The translations under genes were made by a program, and so were the position numbers. The notes beneath the pieces are model-generated. The model was not told the DNA's origin and searched no databases. It saw only the letters and a program-made list of their open reading frames with translations. A stretch of 10,854 bases of DNA. Origin: an uncultured Victivallales bacterium (GTDB taxonomy: Bacteria > Verrucomicrobiota > Lentisphaeria > Oligosphaerales > JAFGRS01). This document shows positions 1 through 7,463 of the stretch, piece after piece. The stretch's first letter is position 1; each line of letters begins with the position of its first letter. The stretch covers positions 1 through 10,854 of the forward strand of contig CAILKC010000365.1 of the NCBI GenBank assembly GCA_903834675.1, in the 5' to 3' direction.

Positions 1-1
1 G

Positions 2-2704
2 GAATACGGCGCCAGTGCGACCGCCTACGAGAACGGCCGTCTGACGATCCAGTTCGGTCGCGCCCGGGCCACGGCCGTGGTCCGCATCGAGGTCACGGCG
101 CAGTACTTCCGCTTCACCGTCGAAGCGTTCCGCGGCGAGGTGGACGAACTACGCTTCATCAACCTGCCCACGCGCCTCAGAGCCAAGGCCGACGAGCCCT
201 TTTCGGCGACCTGCATCGCGCTGAACCTGCAGACGAATGTCGAGGAACTGCCCGGCCCGCAGGAGCATCTCTGGGCGGCGGCCTATCAGCGTTTCGGCTT
301 TGTCGGGGCGACGGCTGGCATCGCCGCGGCGCCCTTTACCATGCTGCGCGAGGCACTCAAAGAGCTAGTTGGCAAGGCCCCTGGCGTGCCGCACTCGCCC
401 TACGGCGGGCCGTGGGCCATGGATGCCGACATCACCCATGGCTCGTATCTGTTCGGTGCGCCCACGGAAAAGACCGTGGACGGCTGGATTGACCTGTGCC
501 AGCAGCTCGGTTTCACCCAGATTGACTTCTGTGGGTGCCTCAACTATGGCGACTACCAGCCCTTTCCGCACCTGTACCCCAACGGCCGCGCCAGCGTCAA
601 GGCGGTCACGGATCGGCTTCATGCCGCCGGGATTCTCGCCGGGCTGCACACCATGTCCTTCAGCATCAGCAAGAACTGCGACTGGATCACACCGGTGCCC
701 GACCCGCGCCTGGCGATGGAGCGCGCTTACACCCTGGCTGCGGACCTGGGCGCCGCGGCGACCGTGGTTCCGGTGGTCGAGCCGACGGACGACCTGCCCC
801 GCTACATCGGCTACTACGTGCGTCGCAGCATGACCCTGCAAATCGATGACGAGCTGATCGAGTTTGGCAGCGTGACGGAGGCCGCGCCCTACGGCGTCGC
901 CGGCTGTAAGCGTGGCGCCTGCGGCACCCGGCCGGCGCCGCACGCCAAGGGGGCCAAGGTCCATCACCTCAAACAGTGCTGGGGTTGCTTCGTTCCCGAT
1001 GGCGAATCGAGCCTGTTCACCGCGGTTGCCGACCGCATCGCCACGGTCATCAACGAGTGCGGCTTCGACTTCACCTACCTCGACGGCCTCGATGGCGCCC
1101 ACGTCATCGGCGGCGAGGAGAACCGCTGGCACTACGGCGCCAAGTTCGCCTTCGAGGTATTCCAGCGGCTGCAGCGGCCGATCATGGTCGAGATGGCGAC
1201 ATTCCACCACCACCTGTGGTTTGTGCGTTCTCGCCTGCAAGCCTGGGACCACGCCGTCCGCGCCCACAAGCGCTTCATCGACATCCATGTGGCCTCAAAC
1301 GACGGGGCCCGGCGCATGTTCATGCCGCTGCACCTGGGGTGGTCGCGCGTGCTGGCCTGGCTGGGTCCGGAGCACGATGTCACCTATCAGGACGACACCG
1401 AGCACATGTGGTGCCGCGGCATCGGCACCGACGCCGGTTACTCGCTGCAGTCGATCACCCCGGACACCTTCGCCAAGGAGCCTTGGCTGCGCCACCTGGC
1501 GCCGCTGATCAAGACCTACGAAACGCTGCGCCGCGAGCACTACTTCCCGGAAGCCGTCAAGGCGAAGTTGCGCGAGCCGGGGGCGGACTACACCCTGACC
1601 CGGGCCGCGGACGGCGAGTGGCAGTTCCTGCCCAGGCAGTACGTCCGGCACAAGATTGAGGATACCGACGGGGTTACCAACGCCTGGCACACGGTCAACC
1701 GCTTTGGGCGTCAGCCGTTGAAGCTGCGGATCGAGCCGCTCATGGCCTGCGGCCCGTACGAGGCGCCGGGGAACATCGTGCTGACCGACTTCAGCCAGCC
1801 GGGGGAGTTTGGCCCCCTCGGCGAGACGCACCAGATCCTCAACAGCGGCAAGCTCTACAGCTTCAAGGACGCGGCGCCGGGCCTGTCGGCGGAGATGCGG
1901 CCGTCAACGGCGCTGGTGCAGAGTGGCACCCACAGCGGCTGCTGGCGGGCCACGAACGCAGGGTCAAGCGAGCGGGTGATGACCTCCGCGCCGGACGATG
2001 CCTACTCGCTGCTGGATCATGCCGAGCGGGTGTACCGCCTGGGCTCGCCGTCCTGGGTCCGCCTGGGGCGCACGTACGCCCCTGCCCTCGACCTGAGCGC
2101 GCACCGCGGCCTGGGGGTCTGGGTACACGGCGACGGACAGGGCGAGTTGCTCAACCTCCGTCCAGCCAGCCTGGCCGCCTGGGACGCGCATGCCGAGCAC
2201 TACCTCAGGATCGACTTCACCGGCTGGCGTTATGTCGAGCTGGTCGAGCCGGATACCGAGACCTTCGAGGAGCACTCCTGGCCCTACGGCCGCTGCATCT
2301 ACAAGACCTACCGCGAGGGGCAGACCTTCAACAACATCGTCGGGCTCGAGCTCTGGTATAACAACGTGCCCGTCGGGCAAACGGTGACCTGCCATCTCAG
2401 CCCGATCAAGGCACTGCCGCTGGTCAGCCAGCGCCTGAGTCGGCCGGCGCTGACCCTTGGGGGGCGCACCGTCGTCTTCCCGGTTGACATCGAGACGGGT
2501 CAGTACCTGGAGTTGGGCGGGCCGGGCGACTGTAAGCTCTACAGCGCCAAGGGCGAGTTCATGAGCGACGTGCGGCCCGAGGGCGAGGTGCCGTGGCTGG
2601 AAGCAGGCGCCAACGCCCTGACCTTCCAGTGCGCCGCGACCGGGCCGCGGCCGCGGGCCTACGTCACCGTGATCTCGGCAGGCGATACGCCGTTGCGCCG
2701 CTGA
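2..2704 (+). CDS. Putative glycoside-hydrolase-like protein, 5' truncated
   Basis: The reading frame is open from base 2 to the TGA at 2702-2704, so the gene starts upstream of the window; the GTG at 77 is only the first internal start-like codon. About 900 residues are visible. The first ~60 look beta-rich (alternating hydrophobic strands). A probable TIM-barrel region follows, including PYGGPWAMDADITHGSYLFG, NYGDYQPFPHLYPNG, GLHTMSFSISKN and FDFTYLDGLDG. The Asp residues of YLDGLDG (near 336 and 339 counting from base 77) and Glu372 in IMVEMATFHHH are plausible catalytic acids. The last ~300 residues look like beta-sandwich or carbohydrate-binding modules (e.g. NNIVGLELWYNNVPVGQTV). The layout resembles large hypothetical sugar hydrolases of environmental bacteria; the substrate is unknown and I cannot assign a CAZy family. 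It converges on the minus-strand operon. Confidence is high for the gene and moderate for hydrolase function. Confidence 0.75.
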   Translation, partial: EYGASATAYENGRLTIQFGRARATAVVRIEVTAQYFRFTVEAFRGEVDELRFINLPTRLRAKADEPFSATCIALNLQTNVEELPGPQEHLWAAAYQRFGFVGATAGIAAAPFTMLREALKELVGKAPGVPHSPYGGPWAMDADITHGSYLFGAPTEKTVDGWIDLCQQLGFTQIDFCGCLNYGDYQPFPHLYPNGRASVKAVTDRLHAAGILAGLHTMSFSISKNCDWITPVPDPRLAMERAYTLAADLGAAATVVPVVEPTDDLPRYIGYYVRRSMTLQIDDELIEFGSVTEAAPYGVAGCKRGACGTRPAPHAKGAKVHHLKQCWGCFVPDGESSLFTAVADRIATVINECGFDFTYLDGLDGAHVIGGEENRWHYGAKFAFEVFQRLQRPIMVEMATFHHHLWFVRSRLQAWDHAVRAHKRFIDIHVASNDGARRMFMPLHLGWSRVLAWLGPEHDVTYQDDTEHMWCRGIGTDAGYSLQSITPDTFAKEPWLRHLAPLIKTYETLRREHYFPEAVKAKLREPGADYTLTRAADGEWQFLPRQYVRHKIEDTDGVTNAWHTVNRFGRQPLKLRIEPLMACGPYEAPGNIVLTDFSQPGEFGPLGETHQILNSGKLYSFKDAAPGLSAEMRPSTALVQSGTHSGCWRATNAGSSERVMTSAPDDAYSLLDHAERVYRLGSPSWVRLGRTYAPALDLSAHRGLGVWVHGDGQGELLNLRPASLAAWDAHAEHYLRIDFTGWRYVELVEPDTETFEEHSWPYGRCIYKTYREGQTFNNIVGLELWYNNVPVGQTVTCHLSPIKALPLVSQRLSRPALTLGGRTVVFPVDIETGQYLELGGPGDCKLYSAKGEFMSDVRPEGEVPWLEAGANALTFQCAATGPRPRAYVTVISAGDTPLRR

Positions 2705-2743
2705 ACGACGTACAGCGCAGGTCACATCCTGACGTCTATCTCA

Positions 2744-3721
2744 TCACTCTCGCGGGCTGCTGGCTACCATGGCCCGCACCGTGGCGACAATATCTGCGAC
2801 CTGCGGCAGGCAGGCGTCCTCGAGCGAGGCAGCGTAAGGCATCGGGGTGTTCAGCGCCCCCAGTACCTTCGGGGCCGCCTTCAAGGAGCCGAAGTCGGCC
2901 TCGACCACCCGGCGCAGGATCTCGGCCCCGACGCCACCGCGGCGGGGTGCATCATGCACGACCAGCAGCCGACCGGTCTTGCGCACCGAGGTCAGGATTG
3001 TCGCCAGGTCCAAGGGCACCAGCGAGCGCGGATCGACCACCTCGAGGCTGATCTCGCCGTGCAGGGCCGCCGCCGCCTCGAGCGCCTTGGTGACGCCATA
3101 GGACACGCCGACCACGGTGATGTCCGTGCCGGCGCGCTTCACCGCCGCCTGACCCAGCGGCACCAGCCACTCGCCCTCGGGGCACGACTGTTGGCTGAGA
3201 CGATGCAGAATGCGGTGCTGGATGTAGACCACGGGGCCGTCGTCGCGGATGGCGGACTTCATCAGGCCCTTGGCGTCGTAGGGGTCGGAGGGCATGACCA
3301 CCTTCAGCCCCGGCGTATGCACGAACCAGCTTTCGAGGCTACCGCTGTGGTGGCCGCCCTCGCGGGTGCCGGCGCCGGCCGGCGTCCGCAGCACCAGAGG
3401 CACCTTGATCCGACCTCCCGACATCAGATGGACTTTGGCCGCCTGATTGACGATGGGGTCCATGCAGACGGTCACAAAATCGCAGTACATGATCACGGCG
3501 ATGGGCCGCAGGCCGGTCATGGCGGCTCCGACGGCCAGGCCGGTAAAGCCGGTCTCTGAGATCGGCGTCTGCCAGACGCGCTGGCGGCGCAACTGCTCCC
3601 AAAGACCCTTCCTCTCGGTGATGGAGCCGATATCCTCACCGATAGAGAAGACCGTCTGGTCACGGGCCATCTCTTCGGCGATGGCCTCGCTGATGGCCTG
3701 CGTATAGGTCAACTCGCGCAT
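2744..3721 (-). CDS. 2-oxoacid (pyruvate/acetoin) dehydrogenase E1 component, beta subunit
   Basis: This 325-residue protein has the usual length for the beta subunit of heterotetrameric thiamine-diphosphate E1 enzymes (PdhB/AcoB/BkdB type), which decarboxylate a 2-oxoacid or cleave acetoin and pass the acyl group to E2. Visible hallmarks are FSIGEDIG (Glu29, expected to activate the ThDP aminopyrimidine), TPISETGFTGLAVGAAMTGLRP, DFVTVCMDPIVNQAAK, the HHSGSLESWF active-site histidine loop (His124/125), PGLKVVMPSDPYDAKGL, and VVDPRSLVPLD in the C-terminal transketolase-like domain. One departure is IAVIMYCDF where many relatives have an acidic residue (AEIMF-DF). The ATG at 3721 is preceded by GGAGG nine bases upstream, and only 30 bp separate it from the E1 alpha stop, so the two are co-transcribed. 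No E2 or E3 gene is visible. The true substrate (pyruvate, branched-chain oxoacid or acetoin) cannot be fixed from sequence. Confidence 0.93.
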   Translation of the reverse strand: MRELTYTQAISEAIAEEMARDQTVFSIGEDIGSITERKGLWEQLRRQRVWQTPISETGFTGLAVGAAMTGLRPIAVIMYCDFVTVCMDPIVNQAAKVHLMSGGRIKVPLVLRTPAGAGTREGGHHSGSLESWFVHTPGLKVVMPSDPYDAKGLMKSAIRDDGPVVYIQHRILHRLSQQSCPEGEWLVPLGQAAVKRAGTDITVVGVSYGVTKALEAAAALHGEISLEVVDPRSLVPLDLATILTSVRKTGRLLVVHDAPRRGGVGAEILRRVVEADFGSLKAAPKVLGALNTPMPYAASLEDACLPQVADIVATVRAMVASSPRE

Positions 3722-3730
3722 GGTCTTAGG

Positions 3731-3735
3731 CCTCC
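3731..3735 (-). promoter_or_regulatory. Ribosome binding site of E1 beta
   Basis: GGAGG on the minus strand, nine bases before the ATG at 3721 and inside the 30-bp E1 alpha/E1 beta gap. It fixes the start and shows separate initiation within the operon. Confidence 0.8.
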
Positions 3736-3751
3736 ACTGCCTGGGTGCTGC

Positions 3752-4771
3752 TCACAGGGCAATCTCGACCTCGGCAGGCATCGCCGAGAAGCGCAGGACG
3801 GGGCTGGCCTTGGCGAAGTCGACAGCGGCATCAACCTCGGCCTGCACCTCCTGCTGCAGCGCTTGCAGCGCCGCCGCGGTCACCACCCGCTCTGCGAGCA
3901 AGCGCCGCTCAAACAGCGCGATGGGGTCCCGCGGCAGCCAGCGCTGCAGTTCCTCAGGGTTGTTGTGTTTCCGACCGGCGGCGCCGCAATGGCTGTAGAA
4001 ACGGTAGGTCTTGCACTCGATGAGGGTTGGTCCTCTGCCGGCCCGGGCCCGGGCCACGGCACGGGCAGCGACGTCGTACACGGCCAGGACATCCTGACCG
4101 TCCACGATCACCCCGGGGATACCGAAGCCGAAGGCACGGTCCGCGACGTCCGGAGTGGCCAGGGCAATCGTGGAGAAGGTGGTTGCCGCGTAGAGGTTGT
4201 TCTCGCAGACAAAGAGCACCGGCAGTTTCCACAGAGCGGCCAGGTTGAGCGCCTCGTGCAGGGTGCCCTGATTGCTGGCTCCCTCGCTGAAGAAGGCGAC
4301 CGCGACCTGCTTGGTGCCACGGTACTTGGCCGAAAATGCCGCCCCGGTGGCCAGCGGAATCTGGGCGCCGACGATGCCATTGCCGCCGAGCATGCCAATG
4401 TCGGGACAGAAGATGTGCATCGAGCCGCCACAGCCGCGGCTGTAGCCATCCTCCCGGCCGAGCAGCTCAGCCATCATCGGTCCGAGATCAGCGCCCTTGG
4501 CGATGCAGTGTCCGTGGCCGCGGTGGGTACTGGTGACGTAGTCGTCGCGCCGCAGCGCCGCGCAGATGCCGACCTCGGCTGCTTCCTGGCCGCAGGAGAG
4601 ATGAATAGCGCCGGCGATGACGCCTTTGCTGGCGAAGTCATACTCGTCGCCCGTGGTGTCCCCTTTGCGCAGGTAACTCTCGTAGTCGTAGAGACCGCCG
4701 AGGCGTTCTTCAAACTGACGGATGCGGGTCATCCGCCGCAGCATTTCGAGGCGCCGCTTTCGGCTGAGCAT
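3752..4771 (-). CDS. 2-oxoacid (pyruvate/acetoin) dehydrogenase E1 component, alpha subunit
   Basis: A 339-residue alpha subunit of a ThDP-dependent 2-oxoacid or acetoin dehydrogenase, partner of the beta subunit encoded 30 bp downstream. Canonical segments are HLSCGQEAAEVG, STHRGHGHCIAKG, GGSMHIF, NGIVGAQIPLATGAA, NQGTLHEALNLAALWKLP, VLFVCENN, ADRAFGFGIPGVIVDGQDV, GPTLIECKTYRF and RDPI. The Mg-ThDP motif is unusual: the position of the invariant GDG reads Ser162-Glu163-Gly164 (FFSEGASNQG), while the distal ENN (190-192) is intact. The stretch before GQEA is roughly 15 residues longer than usual, and the phosphorylation-loop region after YSH is atypical (HCGAAGRKHNNPEEL). I chose ATG 4771 because GGGGGAG lies eight bases before it; a GTG at 4798 is in frame but lacks support. 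The Gfo/Idh stop is 37 bp upstream. Substrate unknown. Confidence 0.92.
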   Translation of the reverse strand: MLSRKRRLEMLRRMTRIRQFEERLGGLYDYESYLRKGDTTGDEYDFASKGVIAGAIHLSCGQEAAEVGICAALRRDDYVTSTHRGHGHCIAKGADLGPMMAELLGREDGYSRGCGGSMHIFCPDIGMLGGNGIVGAQIPLATGAAFSAKYRGTKQVAVAFFSEGASNQGTLHEALNLAALWKLPVLFVCENNLYAATTFSTIALATPDVADRAFGFGIPGVIVDGQDVLAVYDVAARAVARARAGRGPTLIECKTYRFYSHCGAAGRKHNNPEELQRWLPRDPIALFERRLLAERVVTAAALQALQQEVQAEVDAAVDFAKASPVLRFSAMPAEVEIAL

Positions 4772-4779
4772 GGTCGTTA

Positions 4780-4786
4780 CTCCCCC
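4780..4786 (-). promoter_or_regulatory. Ribosome binding site deciding the E1 alpha start
   Basis: GGGGGAG on the minus strand sits eight bases before ATG 4771. It would lie inside the coding region if the in-frame GTG at 4798 were used, so it favours the shorter protein. Confidence 0.75.
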
Positions 4787-4808
4787 AACGCTGGCCACAG
4801 GCTGCGGC

Positions 4809-5873
4809 CTAGTCTTCGTGGGCTACCGCGGCGGTCTGCCCGGTCCGGGACGAACGCTCTGCGGCCTCAAAGACCGCGATCGTCCTTCGGCCCGCCTCGC
4901 CGCTGACCGGCACCGGAGCGCCCCGGAGCAGGTGGTCGGCCAACTGGCCGTAATAGGTCAGCCAGTCGGAGGTCTTGTAGGGCACTTGCCTCTCGTCGCG
5001 CTTGCCATCCCGCAGGGTCACGAGCTGGAAGCTCCCTGCCGCGGGGCCCTCAAGCTCGTCCTGGTAACCCTTATTGCCGCCGGCGCCGCTGTCGATGATG
5101 CCGCCACGGGTTCCCAGGATCCGCCACAGGGGTTTCCCCACCGCGGCGATGTGCGACCAGGTGACATCGGCGATACAGCCATTGTCAAAGCGCAGGATGG
5201 CGCGGGTCTGTTCCTCCTGGCCCAGGTCCATCCACACCATCTTGTGGTAGAACCCATTGACGCCGCGGACCTTAGCATCAACCAGATCGAGCAACCAATC
5301 GACGGCATGCGGGCCCCAGTAGTAGAACGCGCCGCCGCTGAGAGCTTTGCGGCTGTACCACCAGTCGCGCGGACGCCCAAAGCCTCCGGCTGCGAGCTCA
5401 ATGTGGAAAACGTCTCCGATCTCGCCGGCTCGCACCACGTCTTTGATGGCGCGGAAGTTGCCATCGTGCCGACGGGCATGGAAGACGGCCAGGGTCACGC
5501 GGTTCGCCTCGGCCGCGGCAATCATGGCATTCGCCTCGGCCACGCTCAGGCACATGGCTTTGTCGACCACGACATGCTTGCCGGCGTTGAGGCACTCGAT
5601 GGTGATGGCGGCGTGGGTGACGTGTGGCGTGACCACCGCGACCAAGTCAAGATCAGCCTGGGCGAGCATCTGGGTCACGCTCTCATACACCGCAAGGGCG
5701 GGAAACTCCGCCTGGGCCGCCTTGAGGCGCTCTGGATCCTGATCACAGACCGCTACCCACTCCAGCCCAGGAGTGGCCGCGATCCAGCGTCCGTGGGCCC
5801 GGCCAAAAATGTGCGCCGCGCCGTAGCCCACCACCCCGCAACGGACCGGGACTCTGAGGCTCCGAGTTGCCAT
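4809..5873 (-). CDS. Gfo/Idh/MocA family NAD(P)-dependent oxidoreductase
   Basis: A 354-residue protein with an N-terminal Rossmann fold (CGVVGYGAAHIFGRAH, residues 12-27; acidic AVCDQDPERLKAA at the end of the second strand, suggesting NAD(H)) and a C-terminal alpha/beta substrate domain. The family oxidises or reduces hydroxyls of sugars, inositols and their derivatives. The usual EKP motif reads DKA here (VVDKAMCLS, Lys105), keeping the catalytic lysine but losing the proline. The downstream GPHAVDWLLDL (His189, Asp192) matches the conserved H-x2-D catalytic segment. ATG 5873 follows AGAGGAG by nine bases. It lies 64 bp after the permease stop and 37 bp before E1 alpha, all on one strand, so it most likely acts on the imported substrate upstream of the ThDP enzyme. 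That pathway order is inference; the substrate is unknown. Confidence 0.93.
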   Translation of the reverse strand: MATRSLRVPVRCGVVGYGAAHIFGRAHGRWIAATPGLEWVAVCDQDPERLKAAQAEFPALAVYESVTQMLAQADLDLVAVVTPHVTHAAITIECLNAGKHVVVDKAMCLSVAEANAMIAAAEANRVTLAVFHARRHDGNFRAIKDVVRAGEIGDVFHIELAAGGFGRPRDWWYSRKALSGGAFYYWGPHAVDWLLDLVDAKVRGVNGFYHKMVWMDLGQEEQTRAILRFDNGCIADVTWSHIAAVGKPLWRILGTRGGIIDSGAGGNKGYQDELEGPAAGSFQLVTLRDGKRDERQVPYKTSDWLTYYGQLADHLLRGAPVPVSGEAGRRTIAVFEAAERSSRTGQTAAVAHED

Positions 5874-5882
5874 GACGTACCG

Positions 5883-5889
5883 CTCCTCT
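5883..5889 (-). promoter_or_regulatory. Ribosome binding site of the Gfo/Idh gene
   Basis: AGAGGAG on the minus strand, nine bases before ATG 5873, within the 64-bp gap after the permease gene. Confidence 0.7.
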
Positions 5890-5937
5890 GCCGCTCAGAA
5901 GGCGTGAAAGAATGCAGGGCGAGGGTCGAGGCCCGAC

Positions 5938-7308
5938 TCAGGCCGCCTTCGGCTCCGCACCCTTGTTGGGGGGAGTACGGAAAGCGAGCAGGAAGATCAC
6001 CAGGATGCCCGCGGCCATGGCGCACAGCGGCCACCACAGCTTGGGCCACAGCGCCAGCGATTCGGGCGAGATGCTGGCCACCGAGCCGAAGGCGTTACGC
6101 TCGAGCTTCTGGGCCACCATGGCACCGATCACCATGCCCACGCCCTGGGTGCAGAAGATGTTCATCCCCTGGCACTGCCCGCGCACCTGTGGCGGGGTCG
6201 ACTGGTCCACGTACACCTGTCCGCTGACAAAGAAGAAGTCGTAGCAGAAGCCGTGCAGGGCGATGCCGACAATCACCAGCGCGGTGGCGGTGGTGCCGGT
6301 AGCGGCGCCGAGCGCAAAGCAGGCGTAGCGCAGCACCCACGCCAGGATGCCGACCGCAATCACGTACTTGATGCCCAGTTTACGGAAGAACCAGGGCATG
6401 GCGAACATCATGCCGGCCTCGAAGAAGGTGCCGACGTTCTTCCAGGCCGTGATGTGATTCATGCCCATGGCCAGCATCTGCTGCTGCAAGCTCGCGTAAT
6501 AGGCCGCCAGCGGAATGCAGACCAGCAACGAGCAGACGATGAACACCGCAAAGGAGGGACTCTTGAGCTGCGCCCAGGCGTCCAGAAAGAGCAGATCGCG
6601 CAGGTTGACCCCGTGGCCGCGCTTTGGCGGCGGCGTGCGCGGCAGGGTAAACGAGTACAACCCCAGCAGCACCGCGGCGCTGCCACCCAGCACGAATTGC
6701 ACCGCCCGAGTTCCCGCCTCGATCGCTTTGCCGTCCACGATCCGGGTGAAGCCGAAGGCCAGAATGAACCCCGCCACGATCCAGCCAATCGTCCCCCACA
6801 GCCGCACCAGCGGGAACTGCTGGTCGCCCTTGGCCAGGTGATGGAAGGACAGGCTTGCGGTCAGCCCCAGCGTCGGCATGAAGCATAACATGTGGCAGAA
6901 GATCAGCGCGTTGAACAGGTTGCCCTTGCTCGCCGTGAGCCCCAGGATGCGGATGGTCTCTGCCACGACGATCTGCTGGCCGTTGCTCTCCTGGAAGGCC
7001 ACTGCCTCGCCCTGCATCGCCCCAACCGCCGGCATCAGCAACATGGCCACCCCTGCCAGGAGAAACAGAATCCCCAGAATGCGCTCGGTGTTGAAGAAGC
7101 GGTCGGCGATCATGCCGGTGATGAACGGCGAGATGACCGCGGCCAACGGACCGGCCGTGTAGGCGTAGTAGCGCACCTGGCCCATGCCATGCGCGTACAT
7201 ATACATAGAAACGCTCAGATACCAGGCACCCCAGATGAAGAACTGCAGGAACATCATGACCGCCAGGCGCCAGTACAAATCCCGATCGCTGCGGTTGCTG
7301 CCGTCCAT
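5938..7308 (-). CDS. MFS permease, nucleoside:H+ symporter (NupG)-like
   Basis: A 456-residue inner-membrane transporter with about 12 hydrophobic segments, e.g. LAVMMFLQFFIWGAWYL (15-31), GILFLLAGVAMLLMP (79-93), WIVAGFILAFGF (176-187), VLGGSAAVLLGLYSF (206-220), FAVFIVCSLLVCIPLA (253-268), LVIVGIALHGFCYDFFF (344-360) and LCAMAAGILVIFLLAF (428-443). The loop GMIADRFFNTERIL (65-78) is an MFS motif-A variant. GFCYDFFFVSGQVYVDQ followed by RGQCQGMNIFCTQGVG is typical of the nucleoside:H+ symporter family (NupG/XapB type, Pfam Nuc_H_symport). The start is ATG 7308, because AAGGAG lies six bases upstream; the frame stays open far upstream only because of the repeat tract and high GC. It is first in the operon with the Gfo/Idh oxidoreductase and E1 genes. 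Relatives in non-model bacteria may carry sugars other than nucleosides, so the substrate is open. Confidence 0.9.
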   Translation of the reverse strand: MDGSNRSDRDLYWRLAVMMFLQFFIWGAWYLSVSMYMYAHGMGQVRYYAYTAGPLAAVISPFITGMIADRFFNTERILGILFLLAGVAMLLMPAVGAMQGEAVAFQESNGQQIVVAETIRILGLTASKGNLFNALIFCHMLCFMPTLGLTASLSFHHLAKGDQQFPLVRLWGTIGWIVAGFILAFGFTRIVDGKAIEAGTRAVQFVLGGSAAVLLGLYSFTLPRTPPPKRGHGVNLRDLLFLDAWAQLKSPSFAVFIVCSLLVCIPLAAYYASLQQQMLAMGMNHITAWKNVGTFFEAGMMFAMPWFFRKLGIKYVIAVGILAWVLRYACFALGAATGTTATALVIVGIALHGFCYDFFFVSGQVYVDQSTPPQVRGQCQGMNIFCTQGVGMVIGAMVAQKLERNAFGSVASISPESLALWPKLWWPLCAMAAGILVIFLLAFRTPPNKGAEPKAA

Positions 7309-7314
7309 CGCGAG

Positions 7315-7320
7315 CTCCTT
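7315..7320 (-). promoter_or_regulatory. Ribosome binding site deciding the permease start
   Basis: AAGGAG on the minus strand, six bases before ATG 7308. It lies inside any longer version of the reading frame, including one from the in-frame GTG at 7329, and so sets the start. Confidence 0.8.
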
Positions 7321-7373
7321 GCTGTTCACCGCTCTCCGCGGTCCCCTGAGCCACCTCTGAGCCGAACCACCGT

Positions 7374-7392
7374 CGCCGCCATCGCGGCGGCG
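7374..7392 (-). other. Leader hairpin at the predicted 5' end of the operon mRNA
   Basis: CGCCGCC and GGCGGCG form a perfect 7-bp GC stem around a 5-base loop. The element lies just after the -10 box, at or next to the expected transcription start. It could protect the 5' end of the transcript. There is no T-tract, so it is unlikely to be a terminator. Confidence 0.4.
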
Positions 7393-7396
7393 TCGA

Positions 7397-7425
7397 AGAA
7401 TACCGTCGGGACGCCGCGGCGTCAA
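7397..7425 (-). promoter_or_regulatory. Sigma70-type promoter of the permease operon
   Basis: On the minus strand TTGACG (7425-7420) is separated by exactly 17 bases from TATTCT (7402-7397); these match the -35 and -10 consensus at 5/6 and 4/6. The expected start near 7390 gives a leader of about 80 bases. The position upstream of the first of four co-directional genes supports it. Seen by eye only; not scored against background. Confidence 0.6.
7410..7423. promoter_or_regulatory. Perfect 14-bp palindrome overlapping the -35 box (candidate operator)
   Basis: GACGCCGCGGCGTC is a perfect palindrome. Its right end on the + strand is the GACG of the -35 element and the rest fills the spacer, so a protein bound here would block RNA polymerase. 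The binding factor is unknown and no regulator gene adjoins the operon. In GC-rich DNA such palindromes can occur by chance, but the placement is suggestive. Confidence 0.45.
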
Positions 7426-7463
7426 CCCCGAGAATCGAACTGCCAGGGCTTCAAGATAGCGGG

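Noticed and set aside
365..1288. Minus-strand frame inside the glycoside-hydrolase-like gene
   Set aside because: It is an antisense shadow of a gene with convincing protein features and has no RBS or domain support.
2707..2736. Hairpin between the convergent genes (GACGT/ACGTC with CAGG/CCTG inside)
   Set aside because: The two short arms are separated by a six-base bulge on one side only and there is no T-tract on either strand, so it is too weak to call a terminator.
4772..4798. GTG start at 4798 for E1 alpha
   Set aside because: It would bury the GGGGGAG RBS inside the coding region, and the added nine residues have no family counterpart.
4722..6227. Long + strand frame opposite the Gfo/Idh gene and its flanks (also + strand frames at 3863-4906 and 6253-6888)
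   Set aside because: These are antisense shadows of well-supported genes in GC-rich DNA, with low-complexity Arg/Gly/Pro/Ala-rich composition and no recognisable domain.
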